This document shows, in pieces, positions 48,075 to 58,214 of a DNA stretch of 64,000 nt (position 1 is the first letter of the stretch; every line of letters starts with the position of its first letter). The stretch comes from Phlebopus portentosus (Eukaryota; Basidiomycota; Agaricomycetes; Boletales; Boletinellaceae): NCBI GenBank assembly GCA_037892935.1, contig JAYXKI010000001.1, forward strand, positions 1,302,001-1,366,000, written 5' to 3'. The notes below the pieces were generated by a model that searched no databases, was not told the origin of the DNA, and was given only the letters and a program-made list of their open reading frames with translations. A program made the translations under genes and the position numbers.

Positions 48075-50116
48075 TTACACCTTCCCGCGCTTACTGAGTT
48101 TTCGATTGGCTTTGGGGAGAGATGACTCTGACTCTGGAGTAATGCCCTTACCGAAACCCAGCCCGAGGCCGAAGAACCCTTTCGAAGAGGGTATCCGATC
48201 AGGAGCAAGGTGATTATGAATGTGATGCGTCGATGCGCCTATGCTCGCTCTCTTCTTCAAGAGGAAATTGCTCTTCTTCGGGTCGTGTATAGGGATTATA
48301 GCAGCTGTTGGTTGAGCGGCCGGAGCCGGTCTACCAATCACGCCGTTCTGACCAGTTCCGCGTATCAATTCACTTGGTAACGTATACGTGTTATTCTGGT
48401 TCTGTTGCCGAAGCGGTGCAGGCATAACAATTCGCTTTGGTCGATGAGCTGCAGAGGGTGGAGCGCGGAACGGTCCCGAAGAAGCCGAATGAAGGCTAGG
48501 GGAAGACGAGCTGGCGGGTTGGCTGATGGAGCGAGAAAGTGCAGAAATTTGTTGAGGTGGTGGTTGTTGAAAAGAAACATGCCTCTGGGCTGTAGTTCTT
48601 TCCTCCTGGACTCGTGGATGGGGGTTTGGGGGTATGTCGGGGCGTAAGTCTGACCTAGACGTGTTCGCGGAAGATGGCATAGAGTTAATACGAGCATCAG
48701 GATGGTAAGGTTGCCGTCGAGCATCTCTTGGTAGCACAGGTGCGGGAGACCTTGAATGACTTTCGTATAACTGTTCCGGAGACCATTCGTTACATCGAAT
48801 TTCTTGGTAGACGTTGCCACGGTCCGCATAATTCTGTTCTGCAGGTCGAGGCCGTTCATACATGGGCTGCTCAGCAGCAGTCCTTGGATATGTAATCATT
48901 GGTGCGGGTGTAACACGTTCCGGAGGCGTTGTCTGGCTTCTCGAAGGCGGTACCCTCGTTAAAAGCTCTCCCGGTTTAAGATTTAGTTTGAAGGGTACCG
49001 GAGGCGGAGGCGCGTTAAGTGGAGTGGTTGCGACGAGCACATGTTGCTTGGCTGGAGGCTGAAGCTATAGGATGTATATCAGTAAACCTGTCCTCATGAA
49101 CCATCGAGCAAAAACAAACCTGGTGCTGACGATCGACGGGCATTACGCGTGGTGGCGGAGTGTCGACTTTCCCTCGCATGTCATACGGCCCTCTGTGATG
49201 AAGTGGAATCCCCAACGTTTCATCTAATTCATCAATGCGATCCAGATCTGCAGGACCACGTCGAGTTGTAGGGGCGTTCGCAGTAGTGTTTCCCCGACGC
49301 TGAAGGTGCGGCCTCTCAGTATTCGTCCTTGCTAAGGGCTCGCTGACTGTACGTGTTGTCGAAGAAGGCATAGTCGTACTACGAAGGAGGCCCGTATTAT
49401 CCGGAACTGGTCGCGTACGGCCTTGCTGGTCTGCTGGTGGTTGAGCAGTGACAGGCAATCCTCCATGCGGACGTAGAGACATAGGAATGTTGAGGCCTGG
49501 AACACCACCGGGGCCACTCCTGTAATCGTAATCGCCCAAATAAGCTAATAATTCCTCCTGGTCTGTCATGTCGTCCTGAGTGCCCTGTTGGGACTGCGGG
49601 AGATTAGGGGAACTTGAGTGAGGGCTCGACAATGGGGAACACGATGTTTGTGCTTTGTCGCGGGTATGATTCGAGCTTCGCGCATCTTTGCTAGAGTTTC
49701 CAGTAACCAAAGATGTAGTGGTCTCTTCCTCGAGATGCGGACGCCTTATGTGTCCGTTCTGGCTCAGAGCGGGGACACTAGTGCTATCATCATAGGATGG
49801 GGGTGGCTCAACCTCAGACTGAGACGAGTATCTCGAGACAGGAGATCCGCCCTCCTCGTTCGCTTTGCTCACGTCAACAGTCGGCGATAGGCCATCGTGG
49901 TCGGGATGGTGATAAGGATCGTTCGAGAAAGCAGGATCGTCTGGATCGAAGAAAGATGCTGGAGAGTCGTTGCGCGACGGCCGTTGAGGTACGGAACTAT
50001 TCAAGTTCTCCACTTCCTTGGTGTGTCTGTTAACAATTCGCGCCGAAGAAGAGCCATTGTCTTCTATTAGACCAGGCGTCCTTGGACGACGTTTAATTAA
50101 GCGTAAGCGTTCCGTC
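48075..50116 (-). CDS. Disordered Pro/Ser-rich protein of unknown function, 5' end unresolved
   Basis: At least 660 residues in two large exons joined by an intron near 49063-49118 (DRQHQ|LQPPAKQHVLVATT). The sequence is low-complexity: PPP, SSPS and Asn/Arg-rich runs, with an acidic patch near TDQEELLAYLGDYDYRSGPG. The C-terminal part has RPKRIVMPAPL and a Gly/Phe segment GFFGLGLGFGKG before a basic end (KLSKRGKV). No catalytic domain or membrane segment was seen. The frame stays open upstream of a GTG at 50013 through LRLIKRRPRTPGLIEDNG with no ATG before a stop near 50150, so the true start is probably in a short upstream exon with acceptor at about 50117. It looks like an agaricomycete-specific adaptor or scaffold; no function can be assigned. 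Confidence 0.6.
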
Positions 50117-50697
50117 CTGGCTGCGTTCGACGCCGATGCCCAGGGGGATCAGCAGTGGTGGTATGACTAATAGTTTGGCGCATGGACTGATGGCTATTCG
50201 GTTCGTGATAGAGAGGACTGACAGTAGTGAGTATACTCTCTCAGTGGGACGGTATGGGAGGAAAGCAGGGTCAATGCCCAGGAGCTCTGTACGCAGGAGG
50301 CGGTAGCAGTGCCAGTGCCACCGAGGCATATCAAAGAGGAACGCTGTCATCAACTTCAGCCAACCCCATATGAAAGGTCGCTCCAGAATGTTATTGTCCT
50401 GTGAACTCAGGCCTACCCGATCGTATATCACTCATCATTGCACGCGGTAACCACAGCCGATACAGAATAAACATTGATACAAATATGTAAATGCAGTAAT
50501 AGAATAACAGTTGCTATGCAAAGAACACAAAGGGGCCATAGCGAGTCCGTGGAGCATATAATAATGAACATAGGACATAGAACAGTATGGAAGGCATAGG
50601 AAGCATAAGAAACATATTAAAAAAATCAAGGGCAGGCAGGAAGGCGCGGTTTTTTGGTAAATAGAAATGAAGTAAGCCAAGCATATCGAAGGACACT
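50117..50697. other. Interval between unknown gene and F-box gene
   Basis: It should hold the 5' exon and promoter of the unknown gene and the 3' region of the F-box gene. A 112-codon minus frame (50093-50431) has no recognisable motif. Confidence 0.5.
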
Positions 50698-53044
50698 TCA
50701 CGAAGCCGTGTGCTCTGTACGCTCTGTACGATTTGCGAACAGCGCCCAAAATCTAAAAAGGCTCAATAGTCTCAAGAAAATAGGGGGTGTTACAGCATTT
50801 ATAATGTCCGCCAAATAATTGACAGGTCGGGTGAAATAGCCAGTTGGCTGCGACTCTGCATGGCTTTCCGAAATGGCGTTTTGTTCGAACTTCTCCCTGA
50901 TCGGAGACGTGGAGGACTCGGTGGTCACCTTCTCTGGGATTGCTAGCGTTTCGACGATTCTCGAGACCAGGTGAGGTCGGACTTCCACCGCTCGTTCAGC
51001 TACCTTTGGTCTTACATCAATTTGTTCGTCACGCACGAACGGCCGCGCATCAACAGCCTCATCCCTCATATCCGAGGGAACCGGCTTTGTCGAAATATTC
51101 TTATGGCGAACATTGACTTTCGTCTGCGTGCCGAAGTCCTTAGTCATTGGTGTAGCCTGGACGGCCCGGCTCACGGACTTCAGAAGTGGAGGCGTCCCTG
51201 GAAGACGAACATATGACGGCGAAGAAGCGGGGTCACTTGGTGTTTCGGAGCGACGAGTAAAGCCATGGACCTGACTATGGCTTCGTTCGTGAAGACGAAG
51301 CTGTTGAAGCTGCGGAAGAATCTCGCTGACACGCTGCCATCCAAGGCTATGCGCCTCGACGTAACCAGGTCTGTTCTTCTCGCGGAAGAATTTTAGGTTA
51401 TCAAGGTACGGAGCGAAATGGCTGAGATGGATAGAAACATTGAATGGATCCTCGACCCACGAGTGACCGAGATGTAAAGTTGAGAGGGAACGTGATGAAG
51501 TTTCAATCTCGAAGAGCGTCGGATTTTCCGTCCGTGAGGCATGAATTGGTATGTGCAGCGTATGAAGTCGCCGGCATCCCGCCGTTAATAAAGCCAATCC
51601 CGTTAATGTCACCTTCGGAGGACCAAACTGGAGAGGCCATCGTGATAGAGGGCAGAGTTTGACTACTTCAAGGTTTGGGCATGCCGTTGCCAGATGTTGC
51701 AAATCCTGGTCCAGAAGGATACGCGATTGAGGTAGATCTACTTCGAAGCGGGTCAAACTAGGGAAAATGATCCTTGACTGTTCGGTATTCTCCAGTCCAT
51801 CAAGCCGCAAGCGTCGACCCGCATTCTCTCCGCGAGAAGTTGAACGGATGAGATCAGCAAACCGTGAATTGCTCGAAGGTGAGACGACTACGGATTGAAG
51901 GCTATGCTTGAACTGCCGGCTCACAGTCAACCACAGAGAACGCCATTCCTTCTCATTCTCCGGCTCGTCAAGAGCTAATTCGATGCTTTCAAGAGGTGCC
52001 GTAACCCGAGCAAGGAAGTTGGTAGCAGAACTCAACTCGCCACTACGTAGTCAAATCCAATAAGGTAACACTTTAATGGCAAACTGACTAACGTACCTAA
52101 TGCTCAGATGACGTAGCTGCTTGAATCCTGGTTCCATGCTGAAATTGACAATGACGGAGGATTCAGCCGTAGAAAGCGGCGTCATTACGATGTCAGGAGA
52201 GGAGAAGCCTGGAGATGATTTTCCAGACGAAGGAAGAGCAATAAAGAAACTAGCGATGACGCCGTCTGATCGATCTCCGACATCGATTTGAAGGCTTCTA
52301 AGAGATGGAATAGACGATAGCCAGCGTCCAATCGAAGGTGAAAGCGCACCAGGCGCCATAAGCGTAACCTTTTCCAGGGTCGTCTGCTGTTGTAAGAGAC
52401 GAGGTAAATAATGTGGGAGGCGTGTCGGTGATGTAATAGATAATGCCGTCAAGCGCGTGCTAGCCGAGACTACTGTCAAGTATTCAGCGAGGTCCTCCTG
52501 AGGAACACCCCCACCGATCTCCAGCGTCACAGATCTCAATTGAGGGTTCAGGAATAACTTGCTCCTCTCTAGTCCATCAGTGGATTCGCATTTCCAGTGG
52601 AGAGCTCTAAGATTGGGAAGCAGATAATCCCTCGGCTTCGTCTGCTCAATGACCGTGAAGATACTCGGGTGGACATTGCCTATGCTCTCATTATAAGCGA
52701 TTTTACGGACGCGATCGCCATGAACAAGGACGCGTTTCCAGTCATCTGGACCTGGCAATTTCTCCTAAAATTACATACAGGTCAGCAGCTCGAATCGTGT
52801 GTCTTTCCTGGTGACTTACGAAGCCTTGTCCAGGACGGCGAGCTCGTTTGAAAAGATGCCCAGGCATCAGTGAGAGAAGTGGCAGTAAAGAATCAAGTTC
52901 TTTCCACAGGGAGTTGAGTGCCATCTCCGAGATTACCTTGCACGTCCGCGAGATCCGTGACACAGTGCGACGGCCTCCAGGTGCATCGAGGATAAAGTCA
53001 AGGAGATACCTCGTCAACTCTGGGTCCTTGAGTAGGTGCAACAT
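50698..53044 (-). CDS. F-box/leucine-rich-repeat protein of agaricomycete type
   Basis: About 730 residues. The start at 53044 (MLHLLKDPELTRYLLDF) leads into an F-box-like segment (RTVSRISRTCKVISEMALNSLWKELDSL). An intron joins it to degenerate LRR-like repeats: LPNLRALHWKC, NPQLRSVTLEIGG, STRLTALSITSP, IPSLRSLQIDVGD, ACPNLEVVKLCPL and CRRLHTLHIPIH. A charged region follows, then a hydrophobic segment near the end (NAVTPPIFLRLLSLFRFWALF). Such genes are greatly expanded in mushrooms. By family it would be a substrate receptor of an SCF ubiquitin ligase, but the substrate is unknown and the F-box is weak. The hydrophobic tail is unusual and might be a membrane anchor. Confidence 0.75.
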
Positions 53045-53506
53045 TGTGAGCAAAATAGTTAAAAAAAGTGAGAACAAATGGTCGTGCGAGCACTAATGGA
53101 AGAGGAGTCTGAACAGACAAACGGAACGTTACCGCGCTTGGAGGATATATATCAAGCTAATAGTCAATCTAAACGTGTACTATGCATGTTGGCCTCATCT
53201 AGGTCGTGCAGCCCGGGCATGGATCATGGCATTTCGAATTCTCTTGAGTAGTTCACGTCTTGACGCAGATGACCTCCTACAGTCTACTGAAAGATGTGCG
53301 CTGGCAGGATTAGAAGCTAGACCTTTTGGTTTTGAACTTCCAGTAGAGCAAGTGCTTAAATTAATGAATTAGTCACAGCATGCAAAGAACACGTGTACAA
53401 TATAGCAACTTCACAGCGCGCATCAGACGCGTTTCAGAGTTCTAGGAGGCACGTAAGAAGGGTAAATGCTGAGGTATAGCAGACGGCAAGCGAAATCTTA
53501 CCTGAT
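53045..53506. other. SLD2 3' region and F-box gene promoter
   Basis: Both flanking genes are on the minus strand. A 65-codon plus frame at 53175-53372 is open but has no recognisable motif and probably arises by chance. Confidence 0.5.
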
Positions 53507-55133
53507 TTATAATTCTCCGACTTCCCATGCAACTCCTTCCCCTGCCCACTCGTCGTCAGTGGTGGCGGCTGTAACGTCTTCGCTTTCGCCCACACCCCAT
53601 ACCTCACCCCATTGGCCTAATAGACAAGGTCGACCCTGCAGTAAAGATTCCACGAGAGCCCGCTCTTCACGTGCTGAACCATTAGACGCAGATATGTGAA
53701 GAACATTACGAAGGTCCTCTGGCAAGTTAATCTCCGGTTCATTGCTGTCAGATATATCCTCAGCTTCCAGGACGGAATTAGATAGGTCCCTAGTAGTAAA
53801 ACCGAATGCTTCTCGGGCCGTCTCGTCCTCAGCATCATCAGCTGAGACACGTCGAGAGCCATCTGGTTGCGATGCTAACTCAACCACTTCCAGGTCAGGC
53901 TCATCGTCAGTAGTAATTTCGGTGAGGCAACTTGACGAAGCCAATTTCGGCTTCTTTCGACCCTTCACCATTCCCCTACCATACATTTCACTCTTAGGTT
54001 GAGCAGGGTTTGGTGGAGGGGAAGGCGGCAAAAGTGCCCCAACTACACTTGGAAATTGATTGCTGAAACTCAACTCGTCTGCGTCGATCGAGCTCGAGCG
54101 TTTTCGATTGAGAAGAGGCGAAGGAGTGTCTGGCGTTTCAGGAGCGTCCACGGTGAGCGAATTTTCTTGGAAATCGGATATCGTTGCCGAGTATGGGCGA
54201 TTCGTTCCTGGCGCCGGGTTCATTTGTTTCTTCTTCGACTTCTTCACTCCGGGGAGTTTACGAGTTTGATTCTGCGATATAGCCACCTGCGCTGCGGATT
54301 TCGTGCGCGGGGACTCGAAATTGGTTTCATGGTCGAAAAGGTCCCGGACAGACTTAGAGAAAGGCCCCTTCTTCACGAAGACCGGTTGAGATAGTCGCCC
54401 TTCTTCAAATAAAGGCTTAAAGTTCTTCCCGTTGGTTGAAGCCTTTACAGGGGATTCGACAACATATGGGACATCGATTTCACCCTCATCTAAGTCCTTT
54501 TCCGACCCGGAGCTTGCTGGTGCTCTGACCATTCGTGGCTTCTTGGGCGTCGGAGAGACCAAGTCGCCTCGCAAGCGCTTTCGTGCCTTCTTGACCGCAC
54601 TGTTGACAAGAGGAGACGCAGGCTCCAGAGTAGCCATTACGGATGGAAAAGGGTCCGGCGAAGGCGCAGAATATGATCTCTTGCTAGGCGGGGTGGAAAT
54701 ATCACTTGTGAAGTTGGGCTGAGGGAACGGCAGCTTGTCATCGAATGATATTGTTATCCTGTGGGAGGACTTCGTGGGCGAAAATGGATTAGGAGTCTCA
54801 TTAGTCTTTGGCTGAGTTATTGGACGCGACTTGGGTACGAGGGAGGACGGGCCAGGCAATGAGGATGAGTTACGCGGAGGAGTCGAAGGCGCAATGCCAT
54901 TCGTCTTCTTCTGAGCGGGTTGTACAACTGCTTCCTTGCAGAGTTTCTTGTATAGCTTGTATTTAGCCGCTGTACTCTCGACTTAGGTGAGCAACGGACG
55001 CGTAAAAGTTGACATCAAACCAACCTATCTTCGGCAGGACCTTAAGGTCATCCAAGGTGGGTGCCCTCTGATTCTCGGTCTTGAAAGCGCGTTCCCATGA
55101 CTTTATATCTGCACGAAGAGCAGTTACATCCAT
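53507..55133 (-). CDS. SLD2: DNA replication regulator Sld2
   Basis: About 520 residues. The start at 55133 gives MDVTALRADIKSWERAFK then QRAPTLDDLKVLPKI, the N-terminal motif shared by Sld2/Drc1 and RecQ4. One intron (about 54986-55025) joins it to AAKYKLYKKLCKEA. The rest is disordered and rich in Ser/Thr-Pro CDK-type sites (NPFSPTKSS, LVSPTPKKPR, VVESPVKAS, NFESPRTKS, ETPDTPSPLL), as expected because Sld2 must be phosphorylated by S-CDK to bind Dpb11 and load Cdc45/GINS. There is no helicase domain, so it is the fungal short form and not RecQ4. It diverges from RPN5; the shared promoter has ACGCGT boxes, and another lies in its intron (54998-55003). Confidence 0.88.
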
Positions 55134-55294
55134 GAGATCGCGTCAAGATGCAAGACCCGATGTGGTTGTGAGAGAGATGCGTGACCTCACGTTGCCAAAA
55201 ACGCGTCAACGCATATGGAATACTTCTCCCACATCCCAATGACGCGTCGCGTCCGCATACACAAGTTGCTTCACCACGTCCCTTTCGATCCACC
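55134..55294. promoter_or_regulatory. SLD2/RPN5 bidirectional promoter with two ACGCGT boxes
   Basis: Only 161 bp separate the divergent starts. ACGCGT, the MluI cell-cycle box bound by MBF in yeasts, occurs at 55201-55206 and 55242-55247, the second inside GACGCGTCGCGTC. Such boxes drive G1/S genes, which suits SLD2. Confidence 0.6.
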
Positions 55295-57078
55295 ATGGCT
55301 GAAGTTAAGAAACAAGAAAAGGACTTTTCACCCGAAGTAGACGCTCTCATTCCGGAGGTGACAACCCTTGCTCAGGTGATATAATTTATTTAATGAATAT
55401 GTTTAGTATTCTGAAGTTCTTTGCAGAGTGTTAAACTGACGGAAGCTATCGAGAAATTGCTTGCCTTAGAAAAACAAACCCGTAATGTCAGTGCCTCTTT
55501 ATCTGTAGTGCATTCCGCTTCTTATCTTTTTGCAGGCTTCCGATCTTAAATCCACCACAACTCTGGCGACGACCCTTGCCAAACTCGCTTACGAAACTCG
55601 AGATTTACAAGCGTTGAACTCGAGTATTCTCCTGTTAAGCAAGAAGCATGGCCAATTCAAGGTGACTATCCAGTCGCTTGTTGAGCAAGCCATGGGCTGG
55701 TTAGATGAAGTAAGATCTCGGGATGGCATAGAGAAATGGCTTGAACTAGTTGAAACTTTGCGGCAAGTAACAGAGGGAAAGGTATGCTGAGTTTCATTCT
55801 TGCTGGAAGCCGACTCAGATTTGACGCAGATATTCCTGGAAACTCCGAGAGCGCGAGTGACCCTATCTCTCGCGCACTATCATGAAGCGCTAGCAAATCA
55901 ACCGACACCGATCTCCCCTCCGCCACAGGAATGCCTTGAGACGGCATCTGAGCTCCTATCCGAACTCCAAGTCGAGACGTATTCATCAATGGAGAGGAGG
56001 GAAAAAACGGAGTTCTTGCTTGAACAGATGCGATTACATGTGCTTGTGGCAAAAGGGAAGGACGCAGAGGCTTCAGGCTTGAAAGAAAGCAAGGGCGAAG
56101 CGGACTGGATTAAGGTACGGGTCGGAGGACGGAAAGTGAACGAAAGATTTCTGAAAGAGAAAGGCAACGAGGTACATGATATGCATCCTGGAATCCAGGC
56201 CCAATCTAATGCGTCCCTCGATCCAGGATCTGAAACTGAAGTTCTATAATCTCATGATTGAATATGCTTTGCATGGCAAGGAGTACCTTGATGTTGCGAA
56301 ATATTATCACAACATCTGGGATACACCAACCATTAAAGAAGACGCCCCAGGAAAGGGTCGCGAAGTATGATCATGCCATCTGAATGTCTTCTATTACTTA
56401 TGCTGGTTTACAGGCACTCGAACATGTCATATACTACATCGTCCTTGCTCCGCATAACAATGAACAGTCGGATATGTTACATCGAATCTATGCTTATCCC
56501 GAGCTTCAAAAAATGGAGCTTCATCGGTAAGATTTACCATGCACATTAGTGTAACTCCATTCAACGTTCTTGACTAGAAATCTCCTGAAATGCTTTGTGA
56601 CAAAGGAGATCATGCGATGGCCTGGGATAGAGAATTTCTATGGAGAGGCTCTTCATGGTACCGATGTCTTTAGCCACGCAACTCCGGATCGCTGGGAAGA
56701 CCTTCATATACGTGTGATAGAGCATGTGGGTAGTCATTAACGTTGGTATTGAAGGGATCGGAATTAACTCGATTGTTTTAGAACATTCGTGTGATCGCCA
56801 GCTATTATACACGAATCTCAATGAAGCGGCTCCAGACTATGCTGGACCTGTCGGCTCAGGAGACCGAAGAAACCCTATGTAGGCTGGTTGTTTCAAAGAC
56901 GGTATGGGCTCGAATCGACAGACCCGCGGGAATCATCACATTCCGGCAACAGAAAACGGCGGAGGATGTGTGCAACGAATGGAGCTCAGACATGCAGAGA
57001 CTGCTGGGTCTCGTGGAGAAGACATGGATGGGCATGAATGCGGCTCTTGCTGCCCAATCTCGGGTCAAAGCGCAGTAG
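55295..57078 (+). CDS. RPN5: 26S proteasome regulatory subunit Rpn5
   Basis: About 455 residues, length normal for Rpn5/PSMD12 in the 19S lid. Joined exons read FSPEVDALIPEVTTLAQ, SVKLTEAIEKLLALEKQTRN and ASDLKSTTTLATTLAKLAYE, then ILLLSKKHGQFK. The middle contains the helical repeats (TEFLLEQMRLHVL, RPSIQDLKLKFYNLMIEYAL and YYHNIWDTP). The C-terminal PCI domain gives NIRVIASYYTRISMKRLQTM, LCRLVVSKTVWARIDRPAGI and ends in AALAAQSRVKAQ at 57078. It acts as a scaffold next to Rpn11. Start at 55295 has CACCATGG, a strong context. Seven or more introns. Confidence 0.93.
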
Positions 57079-57176
57079 CTACATGTCTAGTTTAGATTTA
57101 GTTTCCTTTGCCAAGTCACGTGCCGACTAATCCAAAATATTCATCCGTTGCGATTTTTCGTTTCCTTCTCAAACCA

Positions 57177-58122
57177 ATGGTGCGACGCGTCGCGACACAA
57201 GTACACAAGCAGGTCGCTCGGCTCGCGCGTACCGGGTACTTAAAGCAAGAGCCATTATGGTACAAGGCAGTCCTTGAACATCCTCCTCTTCCACTACCAC
57301 CGCGTTCATCAGCGAATCGGCTGCCTAACACTACAGGCGCAGCAGCACCTTTCGACCTTCCTCCTCTTGCCAGCACCTCCGAGTCTTCGCATTTGAAAAA
57401 GCCTCAAAAAGTAAAGTCACAACCGGTCGTATATCTGGAGGACCAAGTCCGGCGTCAGTTTTTCCGCGACCATCCGTTTGAAGCATTCCGTGAACGCAGT
57501 TTGGTTGAGGCGGATGCCATCGAGGATGAGCATCCCATACGCGGGGAGGCATGGACACGACTCAGTCAACGAGGCAGAAATCCTTGTCCTGAAGAGTATG
57601 TGTCATTTTTCTGCCAGTATAAGCCAGCAAAATTCATGATTTTTGCACAGTGCTGTCCGATTTGCCGTGAATCTTTACGAGCACACTCCAGATATGTCAC
57701 TTTCGGATGCCTACGTGGCCGCATGCATGCAATATCGTGCCCTGAAATTTGAGCAAGAGGTTGCAAAGACTACTGCCATTGCTGAAGCGGAGTACTATGG
57801 CGTGACATTCAAGCCTAATAGCATCGAACGCTCGTTTGCTCGCGAAGAGGTGAACCTCAAATCATGGGAGGGAACGAAGTCTTCAGAAGCTGAATCGCTG
57901 GAGGGCCGAAAACGCTGGCGTATGCGTGTCGAACGTCCGGTGCATAATCCTGACTTACAACCGGAATGGTCGAGAGGGGAGCAATACATACGGCTATGGA
58001 AGGAGGGCATTCGACCAGACTATTCGCCTGCGGTCGCTGCACCGCTTGACCAGGACTCTCAAATAGTCGTCGAATACCAAAAAAATGCTGATTTCATGCA
58101 CTTACAAACACAGAAGCCGTAA
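57177..58122 (+). CDS. RSM25: Mitochondrial small-subunit ribosomal protein mS23
   Basis: About 298 residues. The start at 57177 (MVRRVATQVHKQVARLARTG) gives a basic N-terminus and then YLKQEPLWYKAVLEHPPLPL, the family signature of Rsm25/mS23. Further motifs are VYLEDQVRRQFFRDHPFEAF and GEAWTRLSQRGRNP. One intron (about 57595-57648) joins CPE|DAVRFAVNLYEHTPDMSLSD, then AAYVAACMQYRAL-type helix and a Pro-rich tail. The protein belongs to the body of the small mitoribosomal subunit. It follows RPN5 in tandem with 98 bp between stop and start. Confidence 0.88.
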
Positions 58123-58214
58123 ATCATACATCCAGAGTCCGTTCCAGTTATTTTTGATATAGCCGAATGTTACACCTAGATGATACAAATAACTTAAATA
58201 AGACATCCAATTAA

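Noticed and set aside
50093..50431. 112-codon minus-strand frame as a separate membrane protein gene
   Set aside because: No recognisable motif, and it overlaps the probable 5' exon of the unknown gene in another frame; its hydrophobic look can arise by chance.
53175..53372. 65-codon plus-strand small gene
   Set aside because: No family features, no clear promoter, and it lies in the F-box gene promoter region.
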